Positions 16,589 to 25,388 of a DNA stretch of 64,000 nucleotides are shown here, piece after piece. Origin of the DNA: Gemmatimonadaceae bacterium (lineage in GTDB: Bacteria > Gemmatimonadota > Gemmatimonadetes > Gemmatimonadales > Gemmatimonadaceae); assembly GCA_013697785.1 (NCBI GenBank), contig JACCWE010000124.1, positions 1-64,000 on the forward strand, given 5' to 3'. Position 1 is the stretch's first letter, and each line of letters starts with the position of its first letter. The position numbers and the translations under genes are program-made. The notes below the pieces were generated by a model, which was not told where the DNA came from, made no database searches, and saw only the letters and a list, made by a program, of their open reading frames with translations.

Positions 16589-17968
16589 ATGACATTTTTC
16601 GACGCACAGGATCCCCGTCCCGTCCACTTCGTCGGCATCGCCGGCGCAGGGATGAGCGCGCTCGCCGAGCTGCTCGCTCGGCGAGGAATCGGCGTCACCG
16701 GCTGCGATGCCAACCCAGGCGAAAATACCGCGCTCGAGCAGCTCGGCATCATCGTTCAACCGCGACACGATCCCGCGCACGTCGCAGGCGTTCAGTCCGT
16801 GGTCGCCACCTCGGCGATGCCCAGGGATCATCCCGAGCTCGCACGCGCGCGCGAGCTCGGCATCCCCGTGATCCGTCGCGCTGAGGCGCTCGCGGGGGCG
16901 GTCGCGCTCGGGAAGACGATCTGTATTGCGGGCACGCACGGGAAGACGACGACGACGGTGATGACCACGGAGGCGCTCGCAGCCGCGGAAAGAAATCCGA
17001 CCGGCATCGTCGGTGGCCGTGTCGCAACATGGGGCGGCAACCTCAGCGCCGGCGGCGACGAGCTCTTCGTGGTCGAGGCGGACGAGTACGACCGCTCCTT
17101 CCTCGCGCTCACGCCCACCGTCGCCACGATCACCAATGTCGAGGCAGACCATCTCGACATCTACGCCGATCTCGATGACATTCGCGGCGCCTTCGCGCAA
17201 TTCGCGTCGCGCGCGCGGGCGATCGTCCTCTGCGCCGACGATGCGGGGGCCGCTTCGATCGACGTGCCGCCGACGGCGGTGATCGTGCGCTACGGCATCT
17301 CATCCCCCGACGCACGGCTCGTCGCGATCGATCTTCGCAGCGAAGGCGGGGGCACAGCGTTCACCGCAGTGCTCGATGGTTCGGAGAGCGCCGAGATCCG
17401 TCTTCGAGTGCCGGGGCGCCACAACGTGCTGAACGCCCTCGCCGCGCTCGGCAGCGGGAACGCGCTCGGCGTTCCACTCGCGGACATGGCGCCGGGGCTC
17501 GCGGCCTTCGGTGGCGTCGAGCGGCGATTCCAGCGACTCGGGGAAGTGCGCGGCGTCTCCGTCATCGACGACTACGCGCACCATCCCACGGAGATTCGTG
17601 CAACGCTCGCTGCCGCGCGCGCCGCGTATCCCGGCCGCAGGATCGTGGCCGCCTTCCAGCCGCATCTGTATTCGCGCACGCGCGACTTCGCGAGCGACTT
17701 CGGCGGGGCGCTCGCGGGCGCGGACAACATCTATCTCACCGAGATCTACGGCGCGCGCGAGAGGCCCATCGCTGGTGTCTCGGCTGCGTTGATAGAACGC
17801 GCGGCCAGCGATGCCGGGCAGCCGCTGACGTGGCGCGGCGAGCGCGCCGCCCTCGCGGCCGCACTCGCTGCCGGCACCGAGCCCGGCGACGTCGTCATCA
17901 CGCTCGGCGCGGGCGACATCACCCGGACTGGGCCCGAGCTCCTCGCTCTCCTCTCGGCGTCGCGATGA
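16589..17968 (+). CDS. murC: UDP-N-acetylmuramate:L-alanine ligase MurC
   Basis: 459 residues starting MTFFDAQDPRP at the ATG at 16589; the in-frame TTG at 16541 lies within murG and the promoter region. Motifs: HFVGIAGAGMSALAELL, ATP loop GTHGKTTTT, EADEYDRSFL, and DDYAHHPTEI. Adds the first amino acid to UDP-MurNAc. In many bacteria murC is followed by murB; here ftsQ follows directly by ATGA overlap and murB is absent from the window. Confidence 0.97.
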   Translation: MTFFDAQDPRPVHFVGIAGAGMSALAELLARRGIGVTGCDANPGENTALEQLGIIVQPRHDPAHVAGVQSVVATSAMPRDHPELARARELGIPVIRRAEALAGAVALGKTICIAGTHGKTTTTVMTTEALAAAERNPTGIVGGRVATWGGNLSAGGDELFVVEADEYDRSFLALTPTVATITNVEADHLDIYADLDDIRGAFAQFASRARAIVLCADDAGAASIDVPPTAVIVRYGISSPDARLVAIDLRSEGGGTAFTAVLDGSESAEIRLRVPGRHNVLNALAALGSGNALGVPLADMAPGLAAFGGVERRFQRLGEVRGVSVIDDYAHHPTEIRATLAAARAAYPGRRIVAAFQPHLYSRTRDFASDFGGALAGADNIYLTEIYGARERPIAGVSAALIERAASDAGQPLTWRGERAALAAALAAGTEPGDVVITLGAGDITRTGPELLALLSASR

Positions 17969-18669
17969 CGCCTCTCATCGCGATCCTCCGGTCGATTCGC
18001 TGGCGCGCTGCGGGAGTCGCGGCCGTGATCGTCGTGCTGATCGCGACGCCCTGGTGGGGACCGCGCGCCCTCTCGCATCTCGATTTCTTTCGCGTGCGTC
18101 ACGTCGAGGTGAGCGGGCAGCGCTACCTTCCGCCAGAGGATGTGCTCAAGCGGCTTCGCGTCGACACCACCACGAATGTGTGGACCGATCTGCATGAGCT
18201 GGAACGCCGCGTGAAGACGCATCCGCAGGTAAAATCGGTGTCGATCGATCGAAATCTTCCCGGCACGCTCGTCGTTCACGTGACAGAAAATTTGCCGGTC
18301 GCGTTCGTCTCTGCCGCGGGAGGCTTGCGTGCGGTCGACGCCGATGGTCGCTTTCTCCCGATAGATCCGAGTCGAATCGCCATCGATCTTCCGGTGCTCG
18401 CCAGGGCGGACACCGTGCTCCTGCATTTGCTCGCTAACGTCCGGAGCGTGAGCCCTGCGCTCTTCGGTGAGATCAGCGACATTCGGAGAACGGGAGGTAC
18501 AGACATCGCACTCACACTCTCCTCTGCTCAGGTTCGCGCGCTCGCGAGCATCACCGCGCAGCGGCTTGCCGACATCATCCCCGTCGAGGCCGATCTCGCC
18601 CGCCGCAAGGCGCGCGTGACCGAGCTCGATCTGCGCTTTCGTGATCAGGTCATCGCCAGGACGCAATGA
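17965..18669 (+). CDS. ftsQ: Cell division protein FtsQ
   Basis: 234 residues: one N-terminal transmembrane helix (AAGVAAVIVVLIATPWWG), then a POTRA domain beginning FRVRHVEVSGQRYLPPEDV with the strand pattern PQVKSVSIDRNLPGTLVVHV, then the FtsQ beta domain. Bitopic divisome protein that binds FtsL/FtsB and restrains or triggers FtsWI. Start ATG at 17965 overlaps the murC stop; the longer frame from 17830 is murC shadow. Ends in ATGA overlap with ftsA. Confidence 0.92.
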   Translation: MTPLIAILRSIRWRAAGVAAVIVVLIATPWWGPRALSHLDFFRVRHVEVSGQRYLPPEDVLKRLRVDTTTNVWTDLHELERRVKTHPQVKSVSIDRNLPGTLVVHVTENLPVAFVSAAGGLRAVDADGRFLPIDPSRIAIDLPVLARADTVLLHLLANVRSVSPALFGEISDIRRTGGTDIALTLSSAQVRALASITAQRLADIIPVEADLARRKARVTELDLRFRDQVIARTQ

Positions 18670-19931
18670 ATCCCGAACGATTGGTCGCCGGCCTCGACAT
18701 AGGCACCTCGCGCACCACCGCTATCATCGCCGAAGCGGTCGGTGACTCGCTCAACGGCTCGCTCAAGATCCTCGGCGTCGGCAACGCGCGCACCGCGGGA
18801 ATGCGCCGCGGCGTCGTTTCCGACATCAAGGAGACTACACAATCCATTCAGAAGGCGGTGCGCGAGGCCGAGCGAATGGCCGGCGTGGAGGTGGATGGCG
18901 TGTATGCGGGTATCGCGGGCGAGCACGTCGAGGCGATGAACAGCTCGGGCGTGGTGGCGGTGAACGGCGATGAGGTGACGCGCTCCGACATCGAGCGCGC
19001 GAACGAGGTCGCGCGCACCCAGCCAATCCCGACGGACCGCGAGCTGCTCCATGCGATCCCGCAGGAGTATCGCGTCGACAGGAACGCGGGGATTCGCGAT
19101 CCGGTCGGCATGAGCGGCATGCGCCTCGAGACCGAGATGTACCTCGTCACGATCGGCTCGTCGCCAGCGCTCAACCTGCGCAAGTCGATCGAGCGCGCCG
19201 GCTACAAGGTGCGTGAGCTCGTGCTCGAGCCGCTCGCGAGCTCCTTCGCCGTCGTCACCGATGAGGAGAAGGAGCTGGGCGTCGCGCTCATCGAGATGGG
19301 TGCAGGCACGACCGACCTCGCGATCTTCCACGAGGAGAAGATCCGCTTCCTCGGCACCATCCCGTACGGCGGCGCGCACGTGACCAGCGACATCGTTCAC
19401 GGAATAGGTGTCACGCAGGCCGACGCGGAGCGTCTCAAGGAAAAGTACGGGTGCGCGTACGAGCCGATCTACGAACGCTCCGATGAGGTGATCAATCTGC
19501 CCAGCACCGTGGCGCAGGGGGATCGTGAGATCAAGCGCGAGCTGCTGGCGCACATCATTCACCAGCGGATGGACGAGATCTTCGGACTCGTGAATCAGCA
19601 GATCACGAACTCGGGCTTCGCGGGGCGGCTGGCGGCGGGCGTGGTGCTCACCGGCGGCGCGTCGGCGATCGAGGGAGCGGCCGAGCTGGCGAGCGATGTG
19701 TTCGGAACGGGAGCTCGTGTCGGGTCACCGGCAGCGAGCGTCGGCGGGTTGAGCGACGCGGTCGAGGCGCCGAGGTTTTCCACGGCGGTCGGGCTCGCGC
19801 TCTTCGGTGCGCACCGCATGTCGCTCGGCGCTGCAGGCTCGGCGGCGGCAGGAAAGCGTAAGGCGATGGGGTCGCCGGGGATGGACAAAATCGCACAGCG
19901 TGTCAAGACATGGCTGCAGGATTTTTTCTAG
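18666..19931 (+). CDS. ftsA: Cell division protein FtsA
   Basis: 421 residues, actin-like ATPase that tethers FtsZ filaments to the membrane. Visible: phosphate-1 loop GLDIGTSRTTAIIAE, phosphate-2 EMGAGTTDLAIFHE, adenosine-binding LTGGASAIEGAAELA, and a C-terminal amphipathic helix KTWLQDFF, which is the membrane-targeting sequence. Normal length. It ends the overlapped run of dcw genes; a 197-base gap separates it from ftsZ. Confidence 0.97.
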   Translation: MNPERLVAGLDIGTSRTTAIIAEAVGDSLNGSLKILGVGNARTAGMRRGVVSDIKETTQSIQKAVREAERMAGVEVDGVYAGIAGEHVEAMNSSGVVAVNGDEVTRSDIERANEVARTQPIPTDRELLHAIPQEYRVDRNAGIRDPVGMSGMRLETEMYLVTIGSSPALNLRKSIERAGYKVRELVLEPLASSFAVVTDEEKELGVALIEMGAGTTDLAIFHEEKIRFLGTIPYGGAHVTSDIVHGIGVTQADAERLKEKYGCAYEPIYERSDEVINLPSTVAQGDREIKRELLAHIIHQRMDEIFGLVNQQITNSGFAGRLAAGVVLTGGASAIEGAAELASDVFGTGARVGSPAASVGGLSDAVEAPRFSTAVGLALFGAHRMSLGAAGSAAAGKRKAMGSPGMDKIAQRVKTWLQDFF

Positions 19932-20128
19932 ACGATTCGAATCCTTACGGAATTGAGTTATCCACACGGAAATAACCGTTATTTGGTGGTGTGTTAATCG
20001 ATCGGGTGCACTATATTCACCCCAGCTTTTAGAGCGGCCCGCACACTCGGTCTCATTCGTCCGCACAAACGCCCCGCAGCGCCTCCGTTCGCTTGCAGGA
20101 TCTTCCACTTCCTGGAGTCCTCCCCGCC
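19932..20128 (+). promoter_or_regulatory. ftsA-ftsZ intergenic region with DnaA box, AT-rich palindrome and -10 element
   Basis: This 197-base gap is unusually AT-rich in its first third. It contains a perfect DnaA-box sequence TTATCCACA (19958-19966), the palindrome AAATAA-CCG-TTATTT (19970-19984), and a -10-like TATATT (20012-20017) flanked by GGGTG (20004-20008) and CACCC (20018-20022). No good -35 is seen. A GGAG at 20114-20117 precedes the ftsZ ATG by 11 bases. Confidence 0.5.
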
Positions 20129-21328
20129 ATGATCTTCGAGTTCGAGGAGAACACCTCGCAGAACGCCAGGATGAAGGTTGTCGGCGTTGGCGGCGGCGGC
20201 GGCAACGCAGTCAATCGAATGATCGAGGAGCATCTGGAGGGCGTCGAGTTCATCTCGGTGAATACGGATGCGCAGGCGCTGCTCAGCTCGAAGTCGGACG
20301 TCAAGATCCAGATCGGGAAGAAGCTCACCCGCGGACTCGGCGCAGGCGCGCGGCCGGAAATCGGTCGCCAGGCCGTCGAGGAGAATCGCGACGAAGTCCT
20401 TCGTGTGCTCTCGGGCGCGGACCTCGTGTTCGTCACCTGCGGCATGGGCGGCGGCACCGGAACGGGCGCGGCTCCGATCGTCTGCGAAATGGCTCGCGAG
20501 GCGGGCGCTCTCTGCGTCGGCATCGTGACCAAGCCGTTCCTCTTCGAGGGGCGGAAGCGCATGCGTCAGGCGGAAATGGGAATCGCCGAGATGCGGAAGC
20601 ACGTCGACACGATGATCGTGGTGCCGAACGAGCGTCTGCTCGCTGTGGTGGGGAAGGGAATTCCCTTCGGCGATGCTCTCAAGAAGGCCGACGAGGTTCT
20701 GCTTCACGCGACGCAGGGCATCTCGAATCTCATCAGCGTCACCGGGCTCGTTAACGTCGACTTTGCCGACGTGCGCACCGTGATGCAGAGCGGCGGCTCG
20801 GCGCTCATGGGCACGGGTATCGGCCGCGGCGAGAATCGCGCGACGGAAGCAGCACAGCAGGCGATCTCGTCGCCGCTGCTCGACAACGTATCGATCTCGG
20901 GGGCGACCGGCGTGCTGGTCAACATCACCGGCGGCACCGATCTGACGTTGGGCGAGGTGCACCAGATCAACGAAATCGTGCACGATGCCGTGGGCGACGA
21001 CGCCGAGATCATCTTCGGCGCGGTGAACGAGCCGGCGATGCAGGGCGAGATTCGCGTCACGGTGATCGCCACGGGCTTCGACCGGGTCGTGACCGGTACC
21101 GGCTCGAGCGCAATGGAGTCGCAGAAGAACGCGTCGCAGACGCCGGTGATTCCGTTCCCGAATCAGCGCCCGCTTCGTACCACGGTCCCCGCACCGCGTC
21201 CCGCGGCCAACGAGGGAACCCGGCGCTCCACGCAGCAGCAGCCGGGCGCAACTCCGCAGTCGACGGAGAAGGCTCAGGATCTGAACGACATGGAGATCCC
21301 GACTTTCATCCGGCGTCAGATGGATTGA
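20129..21328 (+). CDS. ftsZ: Cell division GTPase FtsZ
   Basis: 399 residues from the ATG at 20129 (MIFEFEEN); a TTG at 20093 is less likely. Tubulin signature [10 protein letters not shown], upstream [16 protein letters not shown]7 loop [11 protein letters not shown], a variable Pro/Gln/Thr-rich linker and the conserved C-terminal peptide [11 protein letters not shown] that binds FtsA. Forms the Z-ring. Probably transcribed at least partly from its own promoter in the preceding gap. Its stop overlaps the TTG of the next gene. Confidence 0.98.
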   Translation: MIFEFEENTSQNARMKVVGVGGGGGNAVNRMIEEHLEGVEFISVNTDAQALLSSKSDVKIQIGKKLTRGLGAGARPEIGRQAVEENRDEVLRVLSGADLVFVTCGMGGGTGTGAAPIVCEMAREAGALCVGIVTKPFLFEGRKRMRQAEMGIAEMRKHVDTMIVVPNERLLAVVGKGIPFGDALKKADEVLLHATQGISNLISVTGLVNVDFADVRTVMQSGGSALMGTGIGRGENRATEAAQQAISSPLLDNVSISGATGVLVNITGGTDLTLGEVHQINEIVHDAVGDDAEIIFGAVNEPAMQGEIRVTVIATGFDRVVTGTGSSAMESQKNASQTPVIPFPNQRPLRTTVPAPRPAANEGTRRSTQQQPGATPQSTEKAQDLNDMEIPTFIRRQMD

Positions 21329-22578
21329 AGAAACCCACACCGCGCGCGGTGACCACACTGGTCATCTTCGCGCTCGCTGTGTGGGCGCTCAACGTCGATT
21401 TGCCGAAGCCCTGGCTCGACGCGCCGCATCCTCTCGAAATCGACTCGTTGCAAGCGGCCTCCGGCGATTCCGATTCGCTCGCGGCCACGAGTGACACCCT
21501 CCATTCCGGCGAGACTATCGGGGCGCTGCTGTCCCGTCGCGGCGTGAGCTCGAGCGCGATGTCGAAGGTGATGGGCGCGGCGAGCGGGCTCGATGCACGG
21601 CGCATTCCGGCGGGGATGCCGGTGACGGTGCGCTCGGACTCCACGGGTGCCGCTCCGAGAGAAATAGTCTTTCAGCTCGCGCCCGACCGACTGCTGCACG
21701 TGCGGCGCACCGGCGACTCGACGTGGACGAGCAACGAGGAACGACTCCCGTGGGTGACGGACACGCTCGTCGTGAGCGGGCGTATCGACGAGAATCTCTA
21801 CCAGGCGCTCGATGACAGCGCGACGATCCTGCCGAAGGGCGCACGCGCGGAGCTCGCGTGGACGCTCGCGGACATCTTCGAGTATCGCGTCGACATGAGC
21901 CGCGAGCTGCAGCCTGGCGACCAGTTCCGCGTGCTCTTCGAGCGGATGATCGGCTCCGCCGGGCAGACGAAGATCGGGCGCGTGCTCGCCGCGCGCATGG
22001 TGCTTTCGGGGACGACGACCGAGACCGTGCGCTTCGATCAGGGCGACGGCCGCGCCGCGTACTTCGACGCGACGGGGCGATCGATGCAGGCCGCCTTTCT
22101 TCGCGCGCCGCTTGCCTTTCGCCGCATCTCGAGCGTCTTCGGGCTCCGCAAGCATCCGATACTCGGCATCTGGCGCCAGCATCAGGGGACCGACTACGTC
22201 GCAAATGCGGGGACGCCGGTGCGAACGATCGGTGATGGCGTGGTGAACTTCGCGGGGACGAAAGGCGGCTACGGAAATCTCATCGAGATTCGCCACCGGA
22301 GCGGGCTGGTTACACGGTATGGACATCTGCGCGCCTTCGCGAGCGGCATCCGCGCCGGACGCGTGGTCACGATCGGCCAAACGATCGGCTACGTCGGCAT
22401 GACCGGCCTCGCGACCGGTCCGCATCTCCACTTCGAGCTACTCGTCGACGGCACGCAGAAGGATCCAGCCACCGCTCTGAAGAAGAGTGCGGGCGCGCCG
22501 CTCGCGGCCGCCGACCGCCCGCGCTTCGACGCGCAGCTCACGATTCTTCTCGCGAGCCTCGGCAAGGCGCAAGCGTAA
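21325..22578 (+). CDS. Membrane-anchored M23 (LytM-type) peptidase
   Basis: 417 residues from a TTG that overlaps the ftsZ stop (TTGA). One N-terminal helix ([17 protein letters not shown]), then a periplasmic region with a LysM/OapA-like segment ([19 protein letters not shown]) and a C-terminal M23 domain. The zinc ligands are complete: His and Asp in HQGTDYVAN, and His in [17 protein letters not shown] is also typical. It therefore looks catalytically active rather than an EnvC-type activator. Coupling to ftsZ suggests septal peptidoglycan splitting; that is inference. Confidence 0.88.
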   Translation: MKKPTPRAVTTLVIFALAVWALNVDLPKPWLDAPHPLEIDSLQAASGDSDSLAATSDTLHSGETIGALLSRRGVSSSAMSKVMGAASGLDARRIPAGMPVTVRSDSTGAAPREIVFQLAPDRLLHVRRTGDSTWTSNEERLPWVTDTLVVSGRIDENLYQALDDSATILPKGARAELAWTLADIFEYRVDMSRELQPGDQFRVLFERMIGSAGQTKIGRVLAARMVLSGTTTETVRFDQGDGRAAYFDATGRSMQAAFLRAPLAFRRISSVFGLRKHPILGIWRQHQGTDYVANAGTPVRTIGDGVVNFAGTKGGYGNLIEIRHRSGLVTRYGHLRAFASGIRAGRVVTIGQTIGYVGMTGLATGPHLHFELLVDGTQKDPATALKKSAGAPLAAADRPRFDAQLTILLASLGKAQA

Positions 22579-22619
22579 GTCGGCTTTCCGCTCACGCGTC
22601 AGCGCGTCACGTTTCTCCC

Positions 22620-24416
22620 ATGCTCGCCTGGCTTCTTTCCCTGCTCATCGCGGCGGCACTCGCGTGGTGGTCGTATCGGGGGTCGGCGGCTGGCGAGCGC
22701 CGGCGCGCGCTGCCGCTCGCCGCGCTGCGCGCGCTTGCCTGGCTCATCATGCTCGCGCTGCTCCTCGATGCGCCTGCCGGCCCGCGACGCGCGGTGCCAG
22801 CGATCGCGGCGCTCGACGCATCGGCGAGCTGGCTGCGCGGCGGCGACAGCGCGCTTTGGCGACGTGCCGTGTCGACCGCGCGCCTGGCCTCATCGGATCT
22901 TCTGCTATGGGGTGACTCCGCACGCAGTGGCTCCGCGCCCGTCGTGCCTCGAGACGTCGCGACGCGCGCGCTGCCGTTGGCCGAGCGCGCGCTCGCAGTG
23001 GGGCGGCCGCTGGTGCTCGTGACCGATGGCGAGCTCGATGATCCCACCGCACTCTCCTCGCTCCCCGCCGGCTCGCGCGTCGAGCTGCTGGCGCATGCGC
23101 CCGCGATCGATGTGGCATTGATCGGGCTCGAGGCCCCGCGCGCCGTCGTTGCGGGCGACACGTTCGATGTGCGCGTGACCGTTCGCGCGGGAGATCTCGC
23201 GCTGGGGCGCGCGACGCTCGCGCTCGAGGCCGGGAGCGACGTGGTTGCGACCATGCCGGTCGACTCGCTCACCGCCGGCCTCGAGCGAACGCTCACGATG
23301 CGCGCGAAGATCGACGGCGCGGTGCGGAGCCTGTCGCTCGCCGCGGTGATCACGGCCGAGGGAGATGTCGAGCGGCGCAACGATACGCTCGCCACGGCGG
23401 TGCAGGTCGCGCCGGCTGCGGGTGCGGTGCTCGCATCGACGTCGCCCGACTTCGATGCACGCTTCCTCATCCCGGTGCTGCGCGGCGCTATCTCGCTTCC
23501 CACGCGCGCGTACTATCGCGTCGCGCAGGGCGCGTGGCGACAGGACGGCTCGCTCGCGGCGGTGAGCGAGCAGTCAGTGCGCGCGGCGCTCGCCGAGGCG
23601 CCACTCGCGATTCTTCACGGGGACACGGCGCTCTTCGGTGCGCCACGCGCCTTCACGAAGGGATCGCTCCTTCTGTATTCTCCGTCGGCCGACACGCTCG
23701 GCGAGTGGTATCCGGTTGCGGCGCCCGCCTCGCCGATCACCTCGGTGCTCACCGGGGTGCCGTGGGACAGCCTCGCACCGCTCAGTGTGAGCCCCGGCGT
23801 GCGTGGCGATTGGACCGGACTCGTTGCCGCACCCGCGCGCAGCAGCGATCGGCGCGTCGCGATCGCGGGGAGCGAAAGTGGGCGTCGCGTGGTGACTGTG
23901 GGCGCTTCGGGACTGTGGCGGTGGGCCTTTCGCGGCGGCGTGAGCGGCGACGCGTATGCGACACTCTGGGGCGGTATATTTGATTGGCTGACGGCGGAGC
24001 GGCCGGATCCACGAGCGGCGCTGCCGGCGGACGCGATCGTTCGCGCGGGCGATCGGATTCGGTGGAGGCGCGGCACGGGGAGCGACACGCTCGTGCGCGT
24101 CGAGTTGCGAAGGCGCGGCGAGGCTCGGAGCGACACGCTGGCGCTTCACTTCGGCGGCCCGGGTGCGCTGGCCGAAAGCGCGCCGCTCGATGCGGGAACG
24201 TACGAGACGCGCGTGAGCGGCGGCACGTCGCTGCTCGTCGTGAATGCGACGCGCGAGCTGCTGCCGCGCAGAGCGAACGTAAAGGCGGGCGCGGTGGGCG
24301 GCGCTGCGCCCTTCGGCGATCAGCCGCGGCTGCGCGACTATCACTGGATCTATCTGCTGCTGCTCGGCGCGCTTTGCGCGGAGTGGCTGCTGCGGCGAAA
24401 CATGGGATTGCGATGA
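22620..24416 (+). CDS. VWA-like membrane protein with N-terminal double helix
   Basis: 598 residues. Two N-terminal hydrophobic helices (WLLSLLIAAALAWWSYRG and AALRALAWLIMLALLLDAP), then a von Willebrand A-like fold with an intact MIDAS start, DASAS (Asp66), and a later LVTDGELDD. The middle is a large periplasmic beta-rich region, and one helix (WIYLLLLGALCAEWLL) closes the C-terminus. Architecture resembles the BatA/'membrane VWA' proteins usually found with a MoxR ATPase, but no MoxR is adjacent. Located between the M23 peptidase and ftsY. Function unknown. Confidence 0.65.
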   Translation: MLAWLLSLLIAAALAWWSYRGSAAGERRRALPLAALRALAWLIMLALLLDAPAGPRRAVPAIAALDASASWLRGGDSALWRRAVSTARLASSDLLLWGDSARSGSAPVVPRDVATRALPLAERALAVGRPLVLVTDGELDDPTALSSLPAGSRVELLAHAPAIDVALIGLEAPRAVVAGDTFDVRVTVRAGDLALGRATLALEAGSDVVATMPVDSLTAGLERTLTMRAKIDGAVRSLSLAAVITAEGDVERRNDTLATAVQVAPAAGAVLASTSPDFDARFLIPVLRGAISLPTRAYYRVAQGAWRQDGSLAAVSEQSVRAALAEAPLAILHGDTALFGAPRAFTKGSLLLYSPSADTLGEWYPVAAPASPITSVLTGVPWDSLAPLSVSPGVRGDWTGLVAAPARSSDRRVAIAGSESGRRVVTVGASGLWRWAFRGGVSGDAYATLWGGIFDWLTAERPDPRAALPADAIVRAGDRIRWRRGTGSDTLVRVELRRRGEARSDTLALHFGGPGALAESAPLDAGTYETRVSGGTSLLVVNATRELLPRRANVKAGAVGGAAPFGDQPRLRDYHWIYLLLLGALCAEWLLRRNMGLR

Positions 24417-24452
24417 CGCACGCGGCGCGGAGCCGCGGCGAGAGGAGTACGA

Positions 24453-25388
24453 ATGGCGAGAATCATGCGGCGCGAGGGCGATGTCTCGAAGCGCTCGCTC
24501 TGGCAGAAGATCAAGGATGTCGCGCTGCTCGACGTCGGCGTCATCGTGCGCGGCGGCGTCAATGCCGGCAATCTCGAGCGGCTCGAGGAGCTGCTGCTCG
24601 AGGCGGACTTCGGTGTGCCGGTGACGCTGCGCCTGGTCGCCGAGGTAGAGGGGCGCGCCTCGAAGGGGCTCGCGAAATCGGAGAGTGACTTTCACGACGC
24701 ACTTCGCGATGGCGTCGAGAAGGCGCTTCGCGCGGGGCGCAGCGATCCCTCGCTCGTGTTCGCGACCGTCGCACCAACGGTGGTTCTCGTGGTGGGCGTG
24801 AACGGGGCGGGGAAGACGACGTTCATCGGCAAGCTGGCGACGCGGCTCACGCGTGAAGGAAAGAAGGTGATGGTCGCGGCGGGCGACACGTATCGCGCCG
24901 GCGCGATCGATCAGCTCCGCGTATGGGCGACGCGTGCAGGCGCGCAGTTCGTCGGCAGCGTTCCGGGCGCGGATCCGGCATCGGTCGCTTTTTCCGCAAT
25001 CGATGCGGCCATCGCGCGCGGCATCGACGTCGTCATCATCGACACGGCCGGCAGGCTGCACACGCAGGACGGGCTGATGACGGAGCTGCGCAAGGTCGGC
25101 ACCGTGATCGCCAAACGCATTCCGGGCGCTCCGCACGAGACGTTGCTCGTCCTCGATGGCACCATCGGCCAGAACGCCATCGCGCAGGCGCGCGCGTTCA
25201 GCGCCGCGGTGTCGCTGACGGGACTCGTCGTGACGAAGCTCGACGGCACGGCGCGCGGCGGCATCGTCGTCGCGGTGCACGAAGCGCTCGATGTGCCGGT
25301 GAAGTTCGTCGGCGTCGGCGAGCAGGCCGACGATCTCGTGTCGTTCGACCCCGCATCGTTCGCCGCGGAGCTGCTGGGCGCGGAGTGA
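24453..25388 (+). CDS. ftsY: Signal recognition particle receptor FtsY
   Basis: 311 residues; the ATG is preceded by AGAGGAG (24441-24447). Docks ribosome-nascent chain-SRP complexes at the membrane. It has the N and G domains (GVNGAGKTTFIGKLA, DTYRAGAIDQL, DTAGRL, TKLDGTARGG) but no long acidic A domain, which is normal for many phyla. FtsY rather than Ffh because no Met-rich M domain follows and the NG sequence ends soon after GVGEQADDLVSFD. The stop overlaps the recG GTG. Confidence 0.95.
   Translation: MARIMRREGDVSKRSLWQKIKDVALLDVGVIVRGGVNAGNLERLEELLLEADFGVPVTLRLVAEVEGRASKGLAKSESDFHDALRDGVEKALRAGRSDPSLVFATVAPTVVLVVGVNGAGKTTFIGKLATRLTREGKKVMVAAGDTYRAGAIDQLRVWATRAGAQFVGSVPGADPASVAFSAIDAAIARGIDVVIIDTAGRLHTQDGLMTELRKVGTVIAKRIPGAPHETLLVLDGTIGQNAIAQARAFSAAVSLTGLVVTKLDGTARGGIVVAVHEALDVPVKFVGVGEQADDLVSFDPASFAAELLGAE

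Noticed and set aside
24923-25384. N-terminal extension of RecG (849 aa)
   Set aside because: The extra residues are an Arg/His-rich out-of-frame reading of ftsY; the GTG at 25385 starts directly before the conserved GVGYLKGVGP.
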